From contig CAZPHS010000020.1 of NCBI GenBank assembly GCA_964586785.1, forward strand, positions 1 to 33,662: a stretch of 33,662 bases of DNA, given 5' to 3'. The position numbers were made by a program, and so were the translations under genes. Under the pieces are notes generated by a model. That model was given only the letters and a program-made list of their open reading frames with translations, was not told the DNA's origin and did not search any database. Source of the stretch: SZUA-584 sp041656035. GTDB taxonomy: Bacteria > Bacillota > Clostridia > Christensenellales > SZUA-584. Each line of letters opens with the position of its first letter. The first letter of the stretch is position 1. Shown here piece after piece: positions 16,489 to 25,638 of this stretch.

Positions 16489-16577
16489 GCCGCGCGGCGT
16501 TTTGGAAACCGCGCATATTTTACCCGTACTTACAAACAATAACCATAGAAAACGAACATTTTTAAGGAGGACATATT

Positions 16578-17120
16578 ATGAAGGCAACGGGTATTGTCAG
16601 GCGCATTGACGAGCTTGGCAGAATAGTTATACCTAAAGAAATACGGCGTACTTTACGCATACGAGAGGGAGATCCGCTTGAAATATACACAGACAGGGAA
16701 GGCGGAATAATATTAAAAAAATATTCGCCGATAGGCGAGCTCGCGGCATTCGCGCGGGATTTCGCCGAGGCGCTTTCCGCAACGCTTGGCGTAACCGCGA
16801 TTATATGCGACAGGGATACGGTTTTAGCCGCAAGCGGCGATAACAAGCGTGATTATGCCGAACGCCCTGTAAGCGGTTCGCTTGAGGATGCGATGAATAC
16901 GCGTAAAGTTATTAAAAACAACGACGCCGACAGTATGATTCCGCTTGTAAGCGGCGAAAACCAAGCTTTAACCACATCCCAGATTGTTGCCCCGATTATT
17001 ATGGACGGTCAGCCTATTGGCGCAATCGCGCTGGCTGTGCGCGGAGGAATGATAAACGAATCGGCACAAAAGGCGGCGGAGACCGCATCGGCGTTTCTTA
17101 GAAGACAAATGACGCAATAG
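16578..17120 (+). CDS. spoVT: Stage V sporulation protein T (AbrB-type regulator)
   Basis: A 180-residue SpoVT. Residues 1-50 are the swapped-hairpin AbrB DNA-binding domain (MKATGIVRRIDELGRIVIPK and REGDPLEIYTDREGGIILKKY), and the rest is the GAF-like C-terminal domain with VIKNNDADSMIPLVS and APIIMDGQPIGAIAL. SpoVT modulates forespore sigma-G-dependent genes in endospore formers, so its presence indicates a sporulating lineage. Length equals that of Bacillus/Clostridium orthologues. AAGGAGG lies eight bases before the ATG. I could not recognise a convincing sigma-G promoter upstream. Confidence 0.96.
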   Translation: MKATGIVRRIDELGRIVIPKEIRRTLRIREGDPLEIYTDREGGIILKKYSPIGELAAFARDFAEALSATLGVTAIICDRDTVLAASGDNKRDYAERPVSGSLEDAMNTRKVIKNNDADSMIPLVSGENQALTTSQIVAPIIMDGQPIGAIALAVRGGMINESAQKAAETASAFLRRQMTQ

Positions 17121-17180
17121 ATACGGCAAATAACCGATATAAAACGAAAGCCCAAACCATGCCCTTAAAAACGAACAAAT

Positions 17181-17224
17181 AAAGCCTTCTGTTGCAGTAT
17201 CAAAAGCAGCGGAGGCTTTTTGAT
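17181..17224 (+). terminator. Rho-independent terminator after spoVT
   Basis: Stem AAAGCCT... paired with ...AGGCTTTT, with an inner GC-containing extension and a bulge, ending in a T-run (CTTTTTGATT), about 60 bases after the spoVT stop. Confidence 0.65.
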
Positions 17225-17327
17225 TACCGCTGTTTTATACCGGCAACGAATGACAAAGCCCATAACACTTGGCCATAAAAGCGCCCGCGGCGTTGAAAAA
17301 GGGCTGCGTTGGTGATAATATGGGGCA

Positions 17328-18242
17328 ATGAATATACTATTAGCGTTTGAAAAAGTGGCTACAATATTTATATTGATTATAGCCGGATTTGCCTTCGGCA
17401 AGTTAACTAAGGACAACGACACGCGCCTCCTTTCAAAGCTGGTCCTTAACGTAGCCGTACCCGCAAAAATAATATCAAGCATAAGCGCCGCAAAGTTCGC
17501 GGAGGTAAAAACAGACATGTTCACGCTTATGCTTATTTCGGTCTGCGTGATTGCCGCGACCCTTTTATTTTGTTTTCCGTTTACTCGTATTATAAAAACG
17601 CGCGGCGTAAAAGAGACGGCCGTTTATCGCAGCGCAATGTTTTTTAACAATTACGGTTTTTTAGGCTGGCCGGTATGCTTTGTGTTTTTCGGCGAGCAAG
17701 GGCTTTTGTACGCGGCGCTTTATTCTATACCGATGCATTTATTTCTCTACGCGATTACGCCCGCGCTTCTAAGCGGCGGTAAAACAAAGGGTTTTGATAA
17801 AAAACTGCTTATCAATATGCCGCTGTTTGCCACAATAACAGGGTTTGTTCTGCTTGTGTTTGGAATTTCACCGCCTACGTACGCAAACGAGATGCTCGTT
17901 ATGGTTGGCGATACGCAAACACCTCTGTCTATGATTGTGATAGGCATGATGCTTGCCGGAGCTGATTTAAAAAAGGTTTTAATTGGCGTTAGGCCGTACG
18001 CTTATTCATTTATAAGGCTTTTGTTGCTGCCCGCCGCCGCTTATTTAATTTTGAGCCAGCTTGGCGTTACAGGCCTGGTGCTTGGGGTATCCGTTGTCAT
18101 TACCGCGATGCCCGCGGGCACAATGGTCGCGATACTGGCGCAAAAGCACGGCGCGGATTATGTTCTGGGGTCCAAGCTTGTTATAATTAGCACGCTGCTT
18201 TCACTTATTACCATACCGATTATATCTCTTTTAGTATTGTAA
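17328..18242 (+). CDS. AEC (auxin efflux carrier) family transporter
   Basis: A 304-residue membrane protein with about ten helices in two similar halves, typical of the AEC/BART transporters. Family-like stretches include LVLNVAVPAKIISSIS in the first half, RSAMFFNNYGFLGWPV in helix 4 and LSMIVIGMMLAGAD before the second half. Bacterial members export or exchange small organic acids such as malate; the substrate here is unknown. The ATG at 17328 has only a weak TGGGG site; no better start is seen. The short-chain dehydrogenase follows 21 bases later in the same direction, so the two are probably one operon. Confidence 0.9.
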   Translation: MNILLAFEKVATIFILIIAGFAFGKLTKDNDTRLLSKLVLNVAVPAKIISSISAAKFAEVKTDMFTLMLISVCVIAATLLFCFPFTRIIKTRGVKETAVYRSAMFFNNYGFLGWPVCFVFFGEQGLLYAALYSIPMHLFLYAITPALLSGGKTKGFDKKLLINMPLFATITGFVLLVFGISPPTYANEMLVMVGDTQTPLSMIVIGMMLAGADLKKVLIGVRPYAYSFIRLLLLPAAAYLILSQLGVTGLVLGVSVVITAMPAGTMVAILAQKHGADYVLGSKLVIISTLLSLITIPIISLLVL

Positions 18243-18263
18243 AAGACGAAAGAAGGGGCAAAA

Positions 18264-19049
18264 ATGGACGTTGAAAAGTGGGCGCTTATAACGGGCGCGT
18301 CGTCGGGCATAGGCAGAGAATTTTCTTATGTACTCGCGCGGGACGGATATAATGTTGTGCTTGTTTCGCGCGATATTCAAAGGCTTGATTGCGTCGCGGA
18401 AAAACTTAGAAGCAAATTTGGCGTTAAAACAGTAACGATTCAAAAGGATTTATCAAGCCCCGATTCGGCGGCGGAAATCTTCGGACGTATTAAAGACATA
18501 TATGTAAGCGTGCTTATTAATAACGCTGGCGCGGGCATATGCGGTCGGTTCTTAGAATCCGAAGTTAATAAAGACACAAGTATAATAAACACAAACATAA
18601 CCTCTCTTACCGCTCTTATAAAACTGGCGGCCGCCGGCATGATAAAACGGGGCGGCGGAAGAATACTTAACGTTGCTTCAACGGGAGCATATCAGCCGGG
18701 TCCTTATACCGCGGTTTATTACGCGACAAAGGCTTATGTTTTGTCGCTTTCACTGGCGGTAAGAAAGGAGCTGAAAGGCACGGGCGTTGTTGTTTGCGCG
18801 TTATGCCCGGGCGCTACGGCAACCGAATTTTCTAAAAGAGCCGGTAAAAACGATGTTAAGGGAGCAATGCCCGCGAGCGCCGTCGCGCAATACGGATACA
18901 AAGGACTGCTTTCCGGCAAAGCGGTAATTATACCGGGTTTATGGAACAAGATCATTATTGCGTTCTCTAAGCCGCTTCCCGGCAAAGTTATGGCAGCCGC
19001 CGTGGCGAAGATTCAAAGAAAACTGATAGACGGATATAAAAATGGATGA
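18264..19049 (+). CDS. Short-chain dehydrogenase/reductase (SDR)
   Basis: A 261-residue classical-type SDR oxidoreductase: NAD(P)-binding TGASSGIG (residues 10-17), NNAG near residue 91, the catalytic Ser in LNVASTGAYQ, and the YYATK Tyr/Lys pair near residue 153. An Arg following the first strand (LVSRDIQRL) suggests NADPH preference. The C-terminal region resembles the DltE/YqjQ-like group with a hydrophobic, basic end. The substrate is unknown. AAGGGG precedes the ATG by six bases. It probably shares a transcript with the AEC transporter. Confidence 0.92.
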   Translation: MDVEKWALITGASSGIGREFSYVLARDGYNVVLVSRDIQRLDCVAEKLRSKFGVKTVTIQKDLSSPDSAAEIFGRIKDIYVSVLINNAGAGICGRFLESEVNKDTSIINTNITSLTALIKLAAAGMIKRGGGRILNVASTGAYQPGPYTAVYYATKAYVLSLSLAVRKELKGTGVVVCALCPGATATEFSKRAGKNDVKGAMPASAVAQYGYKGLLSGKAVIIPGLWNKIIIAFSKPLPGKVMAAAVAKIQRKLIDGYKNG

Positions 19050-19083
19050 TGATATATCAAAAATACACGCAAAAGATTTGTAT

Positions 19084-19112
19084 TTGACGCTTGTGATTGT
19101 TTCATCTAAAAG
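19084..19112 (+). promoter_or_regulatory. Possible promoter of the large surface protein gene
   Basis: TTGACG at 19084-19089 and a weak TAAAAG at 19107-19112, 17 bases apart, in the 106-base gap before the ATG at 19156. The -35 is good and the -10 poor. Confidence 0.35.
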
Positions 19113-19155
19113 GTATGCGGGCGTATTTATATAATAACCACTCCGGAGGTACAAA

Positions 19156-22100
19156 ATGTTTGCAAAAATGATAAAACGCGCGTTGTTTTCAATAATGCTT
19201 GGCGTAAGCGTAATCGGGGCGTTCACCGTTTCGGGCGGCATCGCGGTTTCGCACGCGGCGGCTACGCACTTTGTATCCGCGTATGACGATCTGTTATCGG
19301 CAATAAGCTGCGCGCAATCGGGAGATACCATCGAAATCGCCGCGGACATCGTTGTTTTAGAGGAGCTTTCCATAGACAAAACGCTAAGCGTCAACGGCAA
19401 CGGACACACTATCTCCGTGCCGGTTCCCGGGCTCGACGATTCGGGAACGCTAAACGCGGGCGCGTCAAAATTTCGCGTATTCAATCTGATATCCGGTACT
19501 CTGACCATAAACAACGCGACAATAAAGGGAGGCGCCGCGGAAAACGCGGGCTCTGCCATATTTGTAAATGCGGGCGCGGTTTTAAAGCTTAACACCGTCA
19601 CCGTAAGCAATTCCGGAGGTGTTGCCCGCGAGGGCGGCGGCATTGCGAATTACGGCACGGCCTATCTTTACAATTGCAATATAATACGTAACGGCGCGTC
19701 ATACGGCGGCGGTTTTTTAAATATAAACTCCGCCGCTAAAATGTTCGTTGAAAACTGTTCTTTCAGCGAGAACAGAAGCTTAAGCTCCAACGGAGGAGGC
19801 GGCGCCGGAGAAAATAAAGGGTCCGCGCAGCTGTATGTCAACAACTCAACTTTCTCCAACAACAAAAGCACCGAGCTTGGCGGCGCGATAAACAACTACA
19901 ACGGAATCGCGTATATACTCAACAGCACCTTTACGGGCAATGTGAATTATAATTCTTCCGTCAGCGGCGGCGCGCTTAGAATCAGCGGCCAGGTATATTT
20001 GATCAACGATATTTTCGCGTATAACTACAGTTCAAGCGACAACGGCGAGTCTTATTCCTTGAACGATTTTTATAACTCCCCTACCGCTGCTTACTATTGT
20101 ATATTACATGGCAGCATGACGGCCGGAGCGGGCAACGTGCAGTACACGGGCTTGAACGACGGCTCGGACAATTCGCTTTTTACCGGAGGCTCCACATCAA
20201 AGGTGTTGGCGGCGAACGGCATGGAAATGGGCACAGCCACAATCTATCAGCCGTATCTTGCAAGAATAGCAGGGTCGGCGACCACTTCGGTTCCGTTACA
20301 GCCAAACCGCGACGCCGCGCTTTGCGCGGGTATAGAAACGGGCTTTACCAACGGGGGCGGAAACCCCGCGGCGGGTTACCGTGACCCGGTAACGGACGAA
20401 TGGGTAACGCTTACGGGCGGCGACGCCGCGAGCGCTAAAGTTGCGTTTGACCAGAACGGCGGCGCAAGGGACGCAGTGCCGACAAAAGGGGCGGTGGAGA
20501 CAACCATCGAAAAGCTTTTTATGATAAAGGTTAATGCGGCTGCTGGAGGTATAATAAGAGGCGGTACGGTGTACGGCGATACCTACGCTTCCGGCGCGCC
20601 GGTTACGCTGACCGCTATCCCCTTCGACGGATATAAATTTTTACGCTGGACGGACGTATCAGACTTTAATACGCTTTCCAACGCCAATCCGTACACATTT
20701 ACCGTATTAAAAAGCCAGACCATAGCGCCGGTTTTTGAGGCGCTTGCGGAAGGCGAGTATATAGTCACCTATGTGGGCAACGGAAACACCGGCGGTACGG
20801 TCCCCTCTTCGCAGGCTTATACCGCCCCCGCGACAATATCGGGCAACACCGGACATCTGACCAGAACGGGGTATTTGTTCACCGGATGGAACACGCGCGC
20901 GAACGGTTCGGGCACGGGTTACGCCGCGGGAGATATATATTCGCTCGGCGCTAATTTAACGTTATACGCGCAATGGGAGCGCATACTTTTTACGGTTAAT
21001 TTTGATTCACAGGGGGGCGGCGGCGTGCCCTCCGCCATAGCGGGCTGCGGGGATACCATCACCGCCCCCGCAGACCCGACTAAAGAGGGGTGGAATTTTG
21101 GCGGCTGGTATCGGGAATCCGGCTGTTTGAACGTATGGAACTTTGCCGCCGACACGGTAAACGAAAACATAACGCTTTACGCCAAATGGACGCCTATACC
21201 TGTAACCTTCGACGGCGGAACGCTGCCGGAAGGAACGTATAACACCTCTTATTGCGTGTCGGTAGAGGCTTTTGACGGAAGCGGCAGTTTTATTTACGAG
21301 CTTGTTTTGGGCGCGCTGCCGGCGGGTTTTGAATTGTCTTCGGACGGCAAAATAACCGGCACGCCCACCGTACCCGGGAACAATACTTTTACAATTAAAG
21401 CGACCGATACGATCAACGGGGAAACCGCCGCGGCGGAATTCACGCTAAAAATAGCGACGCTCGGCACACTTGCCGCCCCGTATGCCGCGCCTGCTTCCGG
21501 CGGAATCGATTACGGCGATTCGGTGGAGCTTGCGACAACCACTCCAAACGCCGCAATCCGCTATACCGTAAACGGCGATACGCCCACCGCGGATTCGACG
21601 CTTTATACAGGGGCAATCACTCTGTACGCGGATACCACAATAAAGGCTGTAGCCATAAAGGCGGGCTGGAACAACAGCGATGTTTCCGTGCAATCATATA
21701 CTATCAAAACTTATAAGGTCAGTTATGACGGAAACGGAGCGACGGGGGGCGACGCTCCCGTTGATTTGGCGGCGTACAAAAAAGGCGATACGGCAAGCGT
21801 TTTGGGCAATTCGGGCTCGCTTGCAAAAATCGGGCATACGTTTAGCGGTTGGAATACGCGGCCGGATAAAAGCGGCGGGCGTTATGCCGAGGGCGACGAG
21901 TTTTTTATTCGGGATAATACCGTATTATACGCCGAATGGCTTGTAAACAGCTATACGGTTACGTTTAAAGATTGGAACGGCGACGTGCTCAAAACACAAA
22001 AGGTGACGTATGGAAGCGCGGCCGCGGCGCCGGACGAACCTAAGCGCGCGGGGTATACGTTTACCGGCTGGAGCGCGCCGTTCAGTAAAATCACCGGCGA

Positions 22101-23469
22101 TACTAATGTTACCGCTAAATATATGGTTAACCATTATACGGTAACCTTTGATACGGGCGGCAAAAGCGCCGCGGCCGGTCAAACGGTACCGCACAACGAA
22201 AAAGTGAAAATTCCCGATATGCCTAAAAAAGACGGCTTCTTATTTGACGCGTGGTACGCGGACAGCGCGTTGACGCTGCCGTATGATTTTAACGGCGCCG
22301 TTACGCGGGATATTACGCTTTACGCGGGATGGATTGAAAACTCACTGGTTCTGCAGAGGGCGGCAAAAACGTTAACTACAGATACGGCGTTTTTGTTTAC
22401 AAGCGGCGATACATGGGAATGCGTTACGGACGACTTTGCGCTGTTGTATAACGGCGATTTTGACACTAAGCTTTCTTGGACGTCTTCAAACACGGATATA
22501 GTGAGCATAAAGACGGACGCGGAAAATACCGTAGGCGTTGTGACGCGCCCTAAGGATAAGGACACCAACGTTATTTTCACCGTCACTATTTCAAGAGACA
22601 CTCTTAGTGTTTCTAAAACCTTTCTACTTATTGTCAAGCGGGAGGGCTTATCCAAGCGTGAAACGCGCGCGCCAATAGAACGCGCCGCATTCGCGCGGCT
22701 TGGGGAAGCTTCTGATTCCGTAGCGTTATACCGCACGACCGTGGACGATGGAACAACAATGGACTATGTAAATGTTTTGCCGGAAGCGGTGGCGCAAATG
22801 ATTAAGAGCGGCGGCCAAACCGGTAATATTATTGTGACCGCCGGAAATGACAAAACCCGTCCGGCGCACGAGTACGCTTTCGAGATACCGTTTGAGTCGG
22901 TTTCAATACTGGCCGAAAACGACATGGACGCAACGCTTGCGTCTCCCGCGGGAAGCATAACGATTTCCGCGGAGTCTATAAAACAGGCGAATCAAAACGG
23001 CGATTCGCTGTATTTTCGCGTCGTGCCTGTTGAAAAAGAAGCAAAGGAGGCGGCTGAAACGTTCCTTAGCGACACTACCGTATCCCTTTCCAAGAACGGA
23101 CAGGTGTTCGGCATTCCCCGAATAATACAGACCAACATGGAAAGTTTTGCGGTCACCGTCACATTGCCGCTGACCGGCTTGAGCGAGGAACAGCTCGCGG
23201 ACGCGGCGTTCATGGAAACGCTGTCCGTCTATGTGGAGCATGACGACGGCACGACTGAAATTGTTGACGGTACAATTATGCATGAGAATGATACGCCCGC
23301 ACATATTCGGTTCGATATCAGCCGGTTCAGCCGGTTTCAAATCGTCGGTATAAAAGAGGCGGCAAGCCCGTGGATATGGATACTTATTTGCGCGGCAGGA
23401 CTTGTTCTTTTATCGGCGCTTTTTGCGGCGTTGGTAATACACCGTAAAAGAAGCGGGTTGCGGGTTTAA
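19156..23469 (+). CDS. Large cell-surface protein: beta-helix, InlB-type repeats, chitobiase-like and Ig-like domains
   Basis: A 1437-residue exported protein. Order of parts: signal peptide (1-35, ending SHAAA); a right-handed beta-helix region (about 40-345) rich in GG/N repeats such as GGGIANYG; a bacterial repeat domain (about 455-530); InlB B-repeat units around 535-610 and 612-680 (each ending TLYAQW or similar); a putative Ig-like domain (about 682-770, ITGTPTVPGNNTF); a CHB_HEX-type chitobiase domain (about 775-852); three more InlB-type units (853-1060); an atrophied Ig-like domain (about 1065-1160, LSWTSSNTDIVSI); a unique region; and a C-terminal membrane helix with a basic tail. 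There is no LPXTG signal, so it is held by the helix. A role in adhesion or polysaccharide contact is inferred. GGAGGT precedes the ATG by seven bases. Confidence 0.88.
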   Translation: MFAKMIKRALFSIMLGVSVIGAFTVSGGIAVSHAAATHFVSAYDDLLSAISCAQSGDTIEIAADIVVLEELSIDKTLSVNGNGHTISVPVPGLDDSGTLNAGASKFRVFNLISGTLTINNATIKGGAAENAGSAIFVNAGAVLKLNTVTVSNSGGVAREGGGIANYGTAYLYNCNIIRNGASYGGGFLNINSAAKMFVENCSFSENRSLSSNGGGGAGENKGSAQLYVNNSTFSNNKSTELGGAINNYNGIAYILNSTFTGNVNYNSSVSGGALRISGQVYLINDIFAYNYSSSDNGESYSLNDFYNSPTAAYYCILHGSMTAGAGNVQYTGLNDGSDNSLFTGGSTSKVLAANGMEMGTATIYQPYLARIAGSATTSVPLQPNRDAALCAGIETGFTNGGGNPAAGYRDPVTDEWVTLTGGDAASAKVAFDQNGGARDAVPTKGAVETTIEKLFMIKVNAAAGGIIRGGTVYGDTYASGAPVTLTAIPFDGYKFLRWTDVSDFNTLSNANPYTFTVLKSQTIAPVFEALAEGEYIVTYVGNGNTGGTVPSSQAYTAPATISGNTGHLTRTGYLFTGWNTRANGSGTGYAAGDIYSLGANLTLYAQWERILFTVNFDSQGGGGVPSAIAGCGDTITAPADPTKEGWNFGGWYRESGCLNVWNFAADTVNENITLYAKWTPIPVTFDGGTLPEGTYNTSYCVSVEAFDGSGSFIYELVLGALPAGFELSSDGKITGTPTVPGNNTFTIKATDTINGETAAAEFTLKIATLGTLAAPYAAPASGGIDYGDSVELATTTPNAAIRYTVNGDTPTADSTLYTGAITLYADTTIKAVAIKAGWNNSDVSVQSYTIKTYKVSYDGNGATGGDAPVDLAAYKKGDTASVLGNSGSLAKIGHTFSGWNTRPDKSGGRYAEGDEFFIRDNTVLYAEWLVNSYTVTFKDWNGDVLKTQKVTYGSAAAAPDEPKRAGYTFTGWSAPFSKITGDTNVTAKYMVNHYTVTFDTGGKSAAAGQTVPHNEKVKIPDMPKKDGFLFDAWYADSALTLPYDFNGAVTRDITLYAGWIENSLVLQRAAKTLTTDTAFLFTSGDTWECVTDDFALLYNGDFDTKLSWTSSNTDIVSIKTDAENTVGVVTRPKDKDTNVIFTVTISRDTLSVSKTFLLIVKREGLSKRETRAPIERAAFARLGEASDSVALYRTTVDDGTTMDYVNVLPEAVAQMIKSGGQTGNIIVTAGNDKTRPAHEYAFEIPFESVSILAENDMDATLASPAGSITISAESIKQANQNGDSLYFRVVPVEKEAKEAAETFLSDTTVSLSKNGQVFGIPRIIQTNMESFAVTVTLPLTGLSEEQLADAAFMETLSVYVEHDDGTTEIVDGTIMHENDTPAHIRFDISRFSRFQIVGIKEAASPWIWILICAAGLVLLSALFAALVIHRKRSGLRV

Positions 23470-23836
23470 ACGCGGACAAGCCGCGGCGTTAACCCAAAAA
23501 ACGTGAATATAATAACGGTTAAAAAGCAAAACCCCGCGGGATTGGCTTAATTGTTTTATTCGCTACTTTAAAAAATGACGTTTGGCGCAAATGATTTGCA
23601 GGATTTTTATAACCTTAATAATATTTTATAGAAATATAAAATTATAGTTGATATTAAACGTAATAAACGGTAATATAAAGTTGCGAATAATGCGTGGAAA
23701 CGCTTAACTTGCAACACATCAAGGGGTTACATAATAAAACATTATATTTACACTATAAAAGGCGCGTTATTTAAAAAACACGTTTATAATCTGGCGTTTT
23801 GTTTAACGTTGCCGGGCTAGAAGGAGTAAAGAATAA
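23470..23836. other. 367-base AT-rich intergenic region between the two surface protein genes
   Basis: No open reading frame with a ribosome binding site is seen. Just after the stop is a short GC hairpin (CGCGG and CCGCG around ACAAG) without a T-run, possibly a weak terminator. The middle is strongly A+T-rich. At 23680-23715 there is a two-tier symmetric structure: GTTGC with GCAAC outside and GCGT with ACGC inside. Its right arm overlaps TTGCAA (23709-23714), which together with TAATAA at 23732-23737 could be a promoter with a 17-base spacer for the gene at 23837. I recognise no known riboswitch. Confidence 0.4.
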
Positions 23837-25552
23837 ATGAAAATTAAACAGTTTTGTATGACCCTATTGTGCGCGGCGCTTATATTTACAGCCGTGCCTT
23901 TATCGGCATCAGCGGATTCGGCGGGAGATTTAACCGTCACCGGCGGCATTTTGGCTACGGACTACAGCTATGACGAAGGGCAGGAAAGGCTGACTATATT
24001 AACGGACACCCCGATGACAATATCCGGCACAACCGAAAAAGATGTAGTATGGGTCGCCGCAGGGGTGACGGCAAATATCACAATCGACAATTTGTCCATA
24101 TCCATACCGCGCTCGAAGCAAGAAGCCGCGTTTGAAATCATGGAAAACGCGTCGCTTAACCTAACCGTTTTAGGTGCAAACACGTTAAGAGGCGGAGAAT
24201 ACAGGGCGGGACTTTCTGTTAGAAACACGGCATTGCTTGTTATAACTGACGCGAGCACAGGCGCTCTTGACGCGTATGGCGGTTTTGGCGCGGCCGGTAT
24301 AGGCGGAAATTTTGAAAGACAAATAAATAATACCCCTTACACCGGCGGTACTATTATTATAAACGCCGGCGCCATAAACGCGGCTGCCGGCATCGATGAT
24401 GGCACTTGGCGGGTGTATTTTGGCGCGGGAATAGGCAGCGGAGTTTGCGGTAAAACGGACAACGCCGCTCACATCACAATTAACGGCGGGATTGTTAAAG
24501 CGGTGTGCAAAGATGACTACGGCAACGGAACCGGCGCGGCTATAGGCGGGGGCTATAACTGCCGCGGTAGTTTTTTCTGGATTAACGGCGGAACTGTTGA
24601 GGCTACCGGAGACCATGTAGGAATCGGTGGCGGTGTCTGCAATCCCGGCGGAAAACTGCTGATAAAAGGCGGCACGGTAAAAGTAAACGAGATGGGCGCA
24701 AGCGTTTTTTATGACGACGACTACGAGAAAACCGCTTACCCGACACTTATAGAGTTCGACTCTTTAAACGATATAAAAAAGATTGATTTTCTTGCCGCAA
24801 GCTTGGACGGAGCGGATTACAGCTACGGTATTAAAGACGTTTTTACGGACGCGCTGGGAAACCTGTATTTATACCTTCCGCTTAACACGGTGGTATCGGG
24901 CGCTAAAATTTCCGGACAGCTTTACGCGGGCGCGGTGACAACAACGGACGATGCGCAAACCTCAAGCGGAAAGCTTTACCCGGGGACGGTGATTACCGCC
25001 TCCGCAGCAACCGGCGGCTCTATCAGCCCGGTTGGTGAAACGTATGTCATATACGGGGATAACCAAACATATACCGTAACGCCGGACAGCGGATATTGTG
25101 TCGCTTCGGTTGAGGTGGACGGTTCAAACGTTGGGGCTTTGTCTTCTTATACGTTCCCTTCCGTAGATAGCGAGCATACTATAAACGCCGTCTTTGGGCT
25201 AAATCCCATAAACTCTTCCGCCGGCTCCACGATTTATTTGAACGGCAGAACCACGTTGACGCCCCCCGTTGGAAACGGCCATTGGAACTTCAACGAAGAG
25301 ATTGTCTCATTGGAAACCCACAGCGACGGCACGGCGACGGTTACGGCTTTACAAGAAGGCACAACCGAGATTACGTACACTTTCAACGATTTCAGCGTCG
25401 GTTTTTCGCTTACTATATTAAAGTCAAAGCTGCCTTCTACCGGCCAGGACAATACTTTAGTCTGGGTGTTAATTGCGATTGCCGTATTGTGCGCCGCCGG
25501 AGCGGTAATAATCGGCAGATATACGCTGAACGCGAAAAACAAAAAAGCATAA
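23837..25552 (+). CDS. LPSTG-anchored cell-surface protein with glycine-rich repeats
   Basis: A 571-residue surface protein. A signal peptide (about 1-27, ending SASA) leads to a glycine-rich beta-helix-like region (about 30-290) with repeated units such as INGGTVEATGDH and AGIGGN. There follow a less conserved stretch, a bacterial repeat-like domain (about 380-455, SYTFPSVDSEHTINAVFG) and an Ig-like end. The C-terminus is a complete sortase signal: LPSTG (residues 532-536), a hydrophobic helix and the basic tail NAKNKKA. It should therefore be covalently linked to peptidoglycan by a class A-type sortase encoded elsewhere. The gene has its own GAAGGAG site before the ATG, and a strong terminator follows. 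Function, perhaps adhesion, is inferred only from architecture. Confidence 0.9.
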   Translation: MKIKQFCMTLLCAALIFTAVPLSASADSAGDLTVTGGILATDYSYDEGQERLTILTDTPMTISGTTEKDVVWVAAGVTANITIDNLSISIPRSKQEAAFEIMENASLNLTVLGANTLRGGEYRAGLSVRNTALLVITDASTGALDAYGGFGAAGIGGNFERQINNTPYTGGTIIINAGAINAAAGIDDGTWRVYFGAGIGSGVCGKTDNAAHITINGGIVKAVCKDDYGNGTGAAIGGGYNCRGSFFWINGGTVEATGDHVGIGGGVCNPGGKLLIKGGTVKVNEMGASVFYDDDYEKTAYPTLIEFDSLNDIKKIDFLAASLDGADYSYGIKDVFTDALGNLYLYLPLNTVVSGAKISGQLYAGAVTTTDDAQTSSGKLYPGTVITASAATGGSISPVGETYVIYGDNQTYTVTPDSGYCVASVEVDGSNVGALSSYTFPSVDSEHTINAVFGLNPINSSAGSTIYLNGRTTLTPPVGNGHWNFNEEIVSLETHSDGTATVTALQEGTTEITYTFNDFSVGFSLTILKSKLPSTGQDNTLVWVLIAIAVLCAAGAVIIGRYTLNAKNKKA

Positions 25553-25604
25553 CCTTAAAAAAGCGTATCAACAGTTTCTTTAAAGAGCACTGAAAAAACT
25601 TCAC

Positions 25605-25638
25605 GCCGCGCTGCTATATTAGCGCGGCGCTTTTAATT
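25605..25638 (+). terminator. Rho-independent terminator after the LPSTG protein gene
   Basis: A perfect 8-bp GC-rich stem, GCCGCGCT and AGCGCGGC, with an 8-base loop, followed by GCTTTTAATTT, about 50 bases after the stop. The ABC pseudogene on the other strand ends inside its T-run, which marks a junction between resident and debris sequence. Confidence 0.85.

Noticed and set aside
18939..19643. 234-codon minus-strand frame
   Set aside because: Antisense to the start of the surface protein and the end of the dehydrogenase; Pro/Ser/Thr-rich composition arises from reversing Gly/Asn-rich repeats.
22320..22736. 138-codon minus-strand frame within the large surface protein gene
   Set aside because: Antisense shadow with no start signal or conserved motif.
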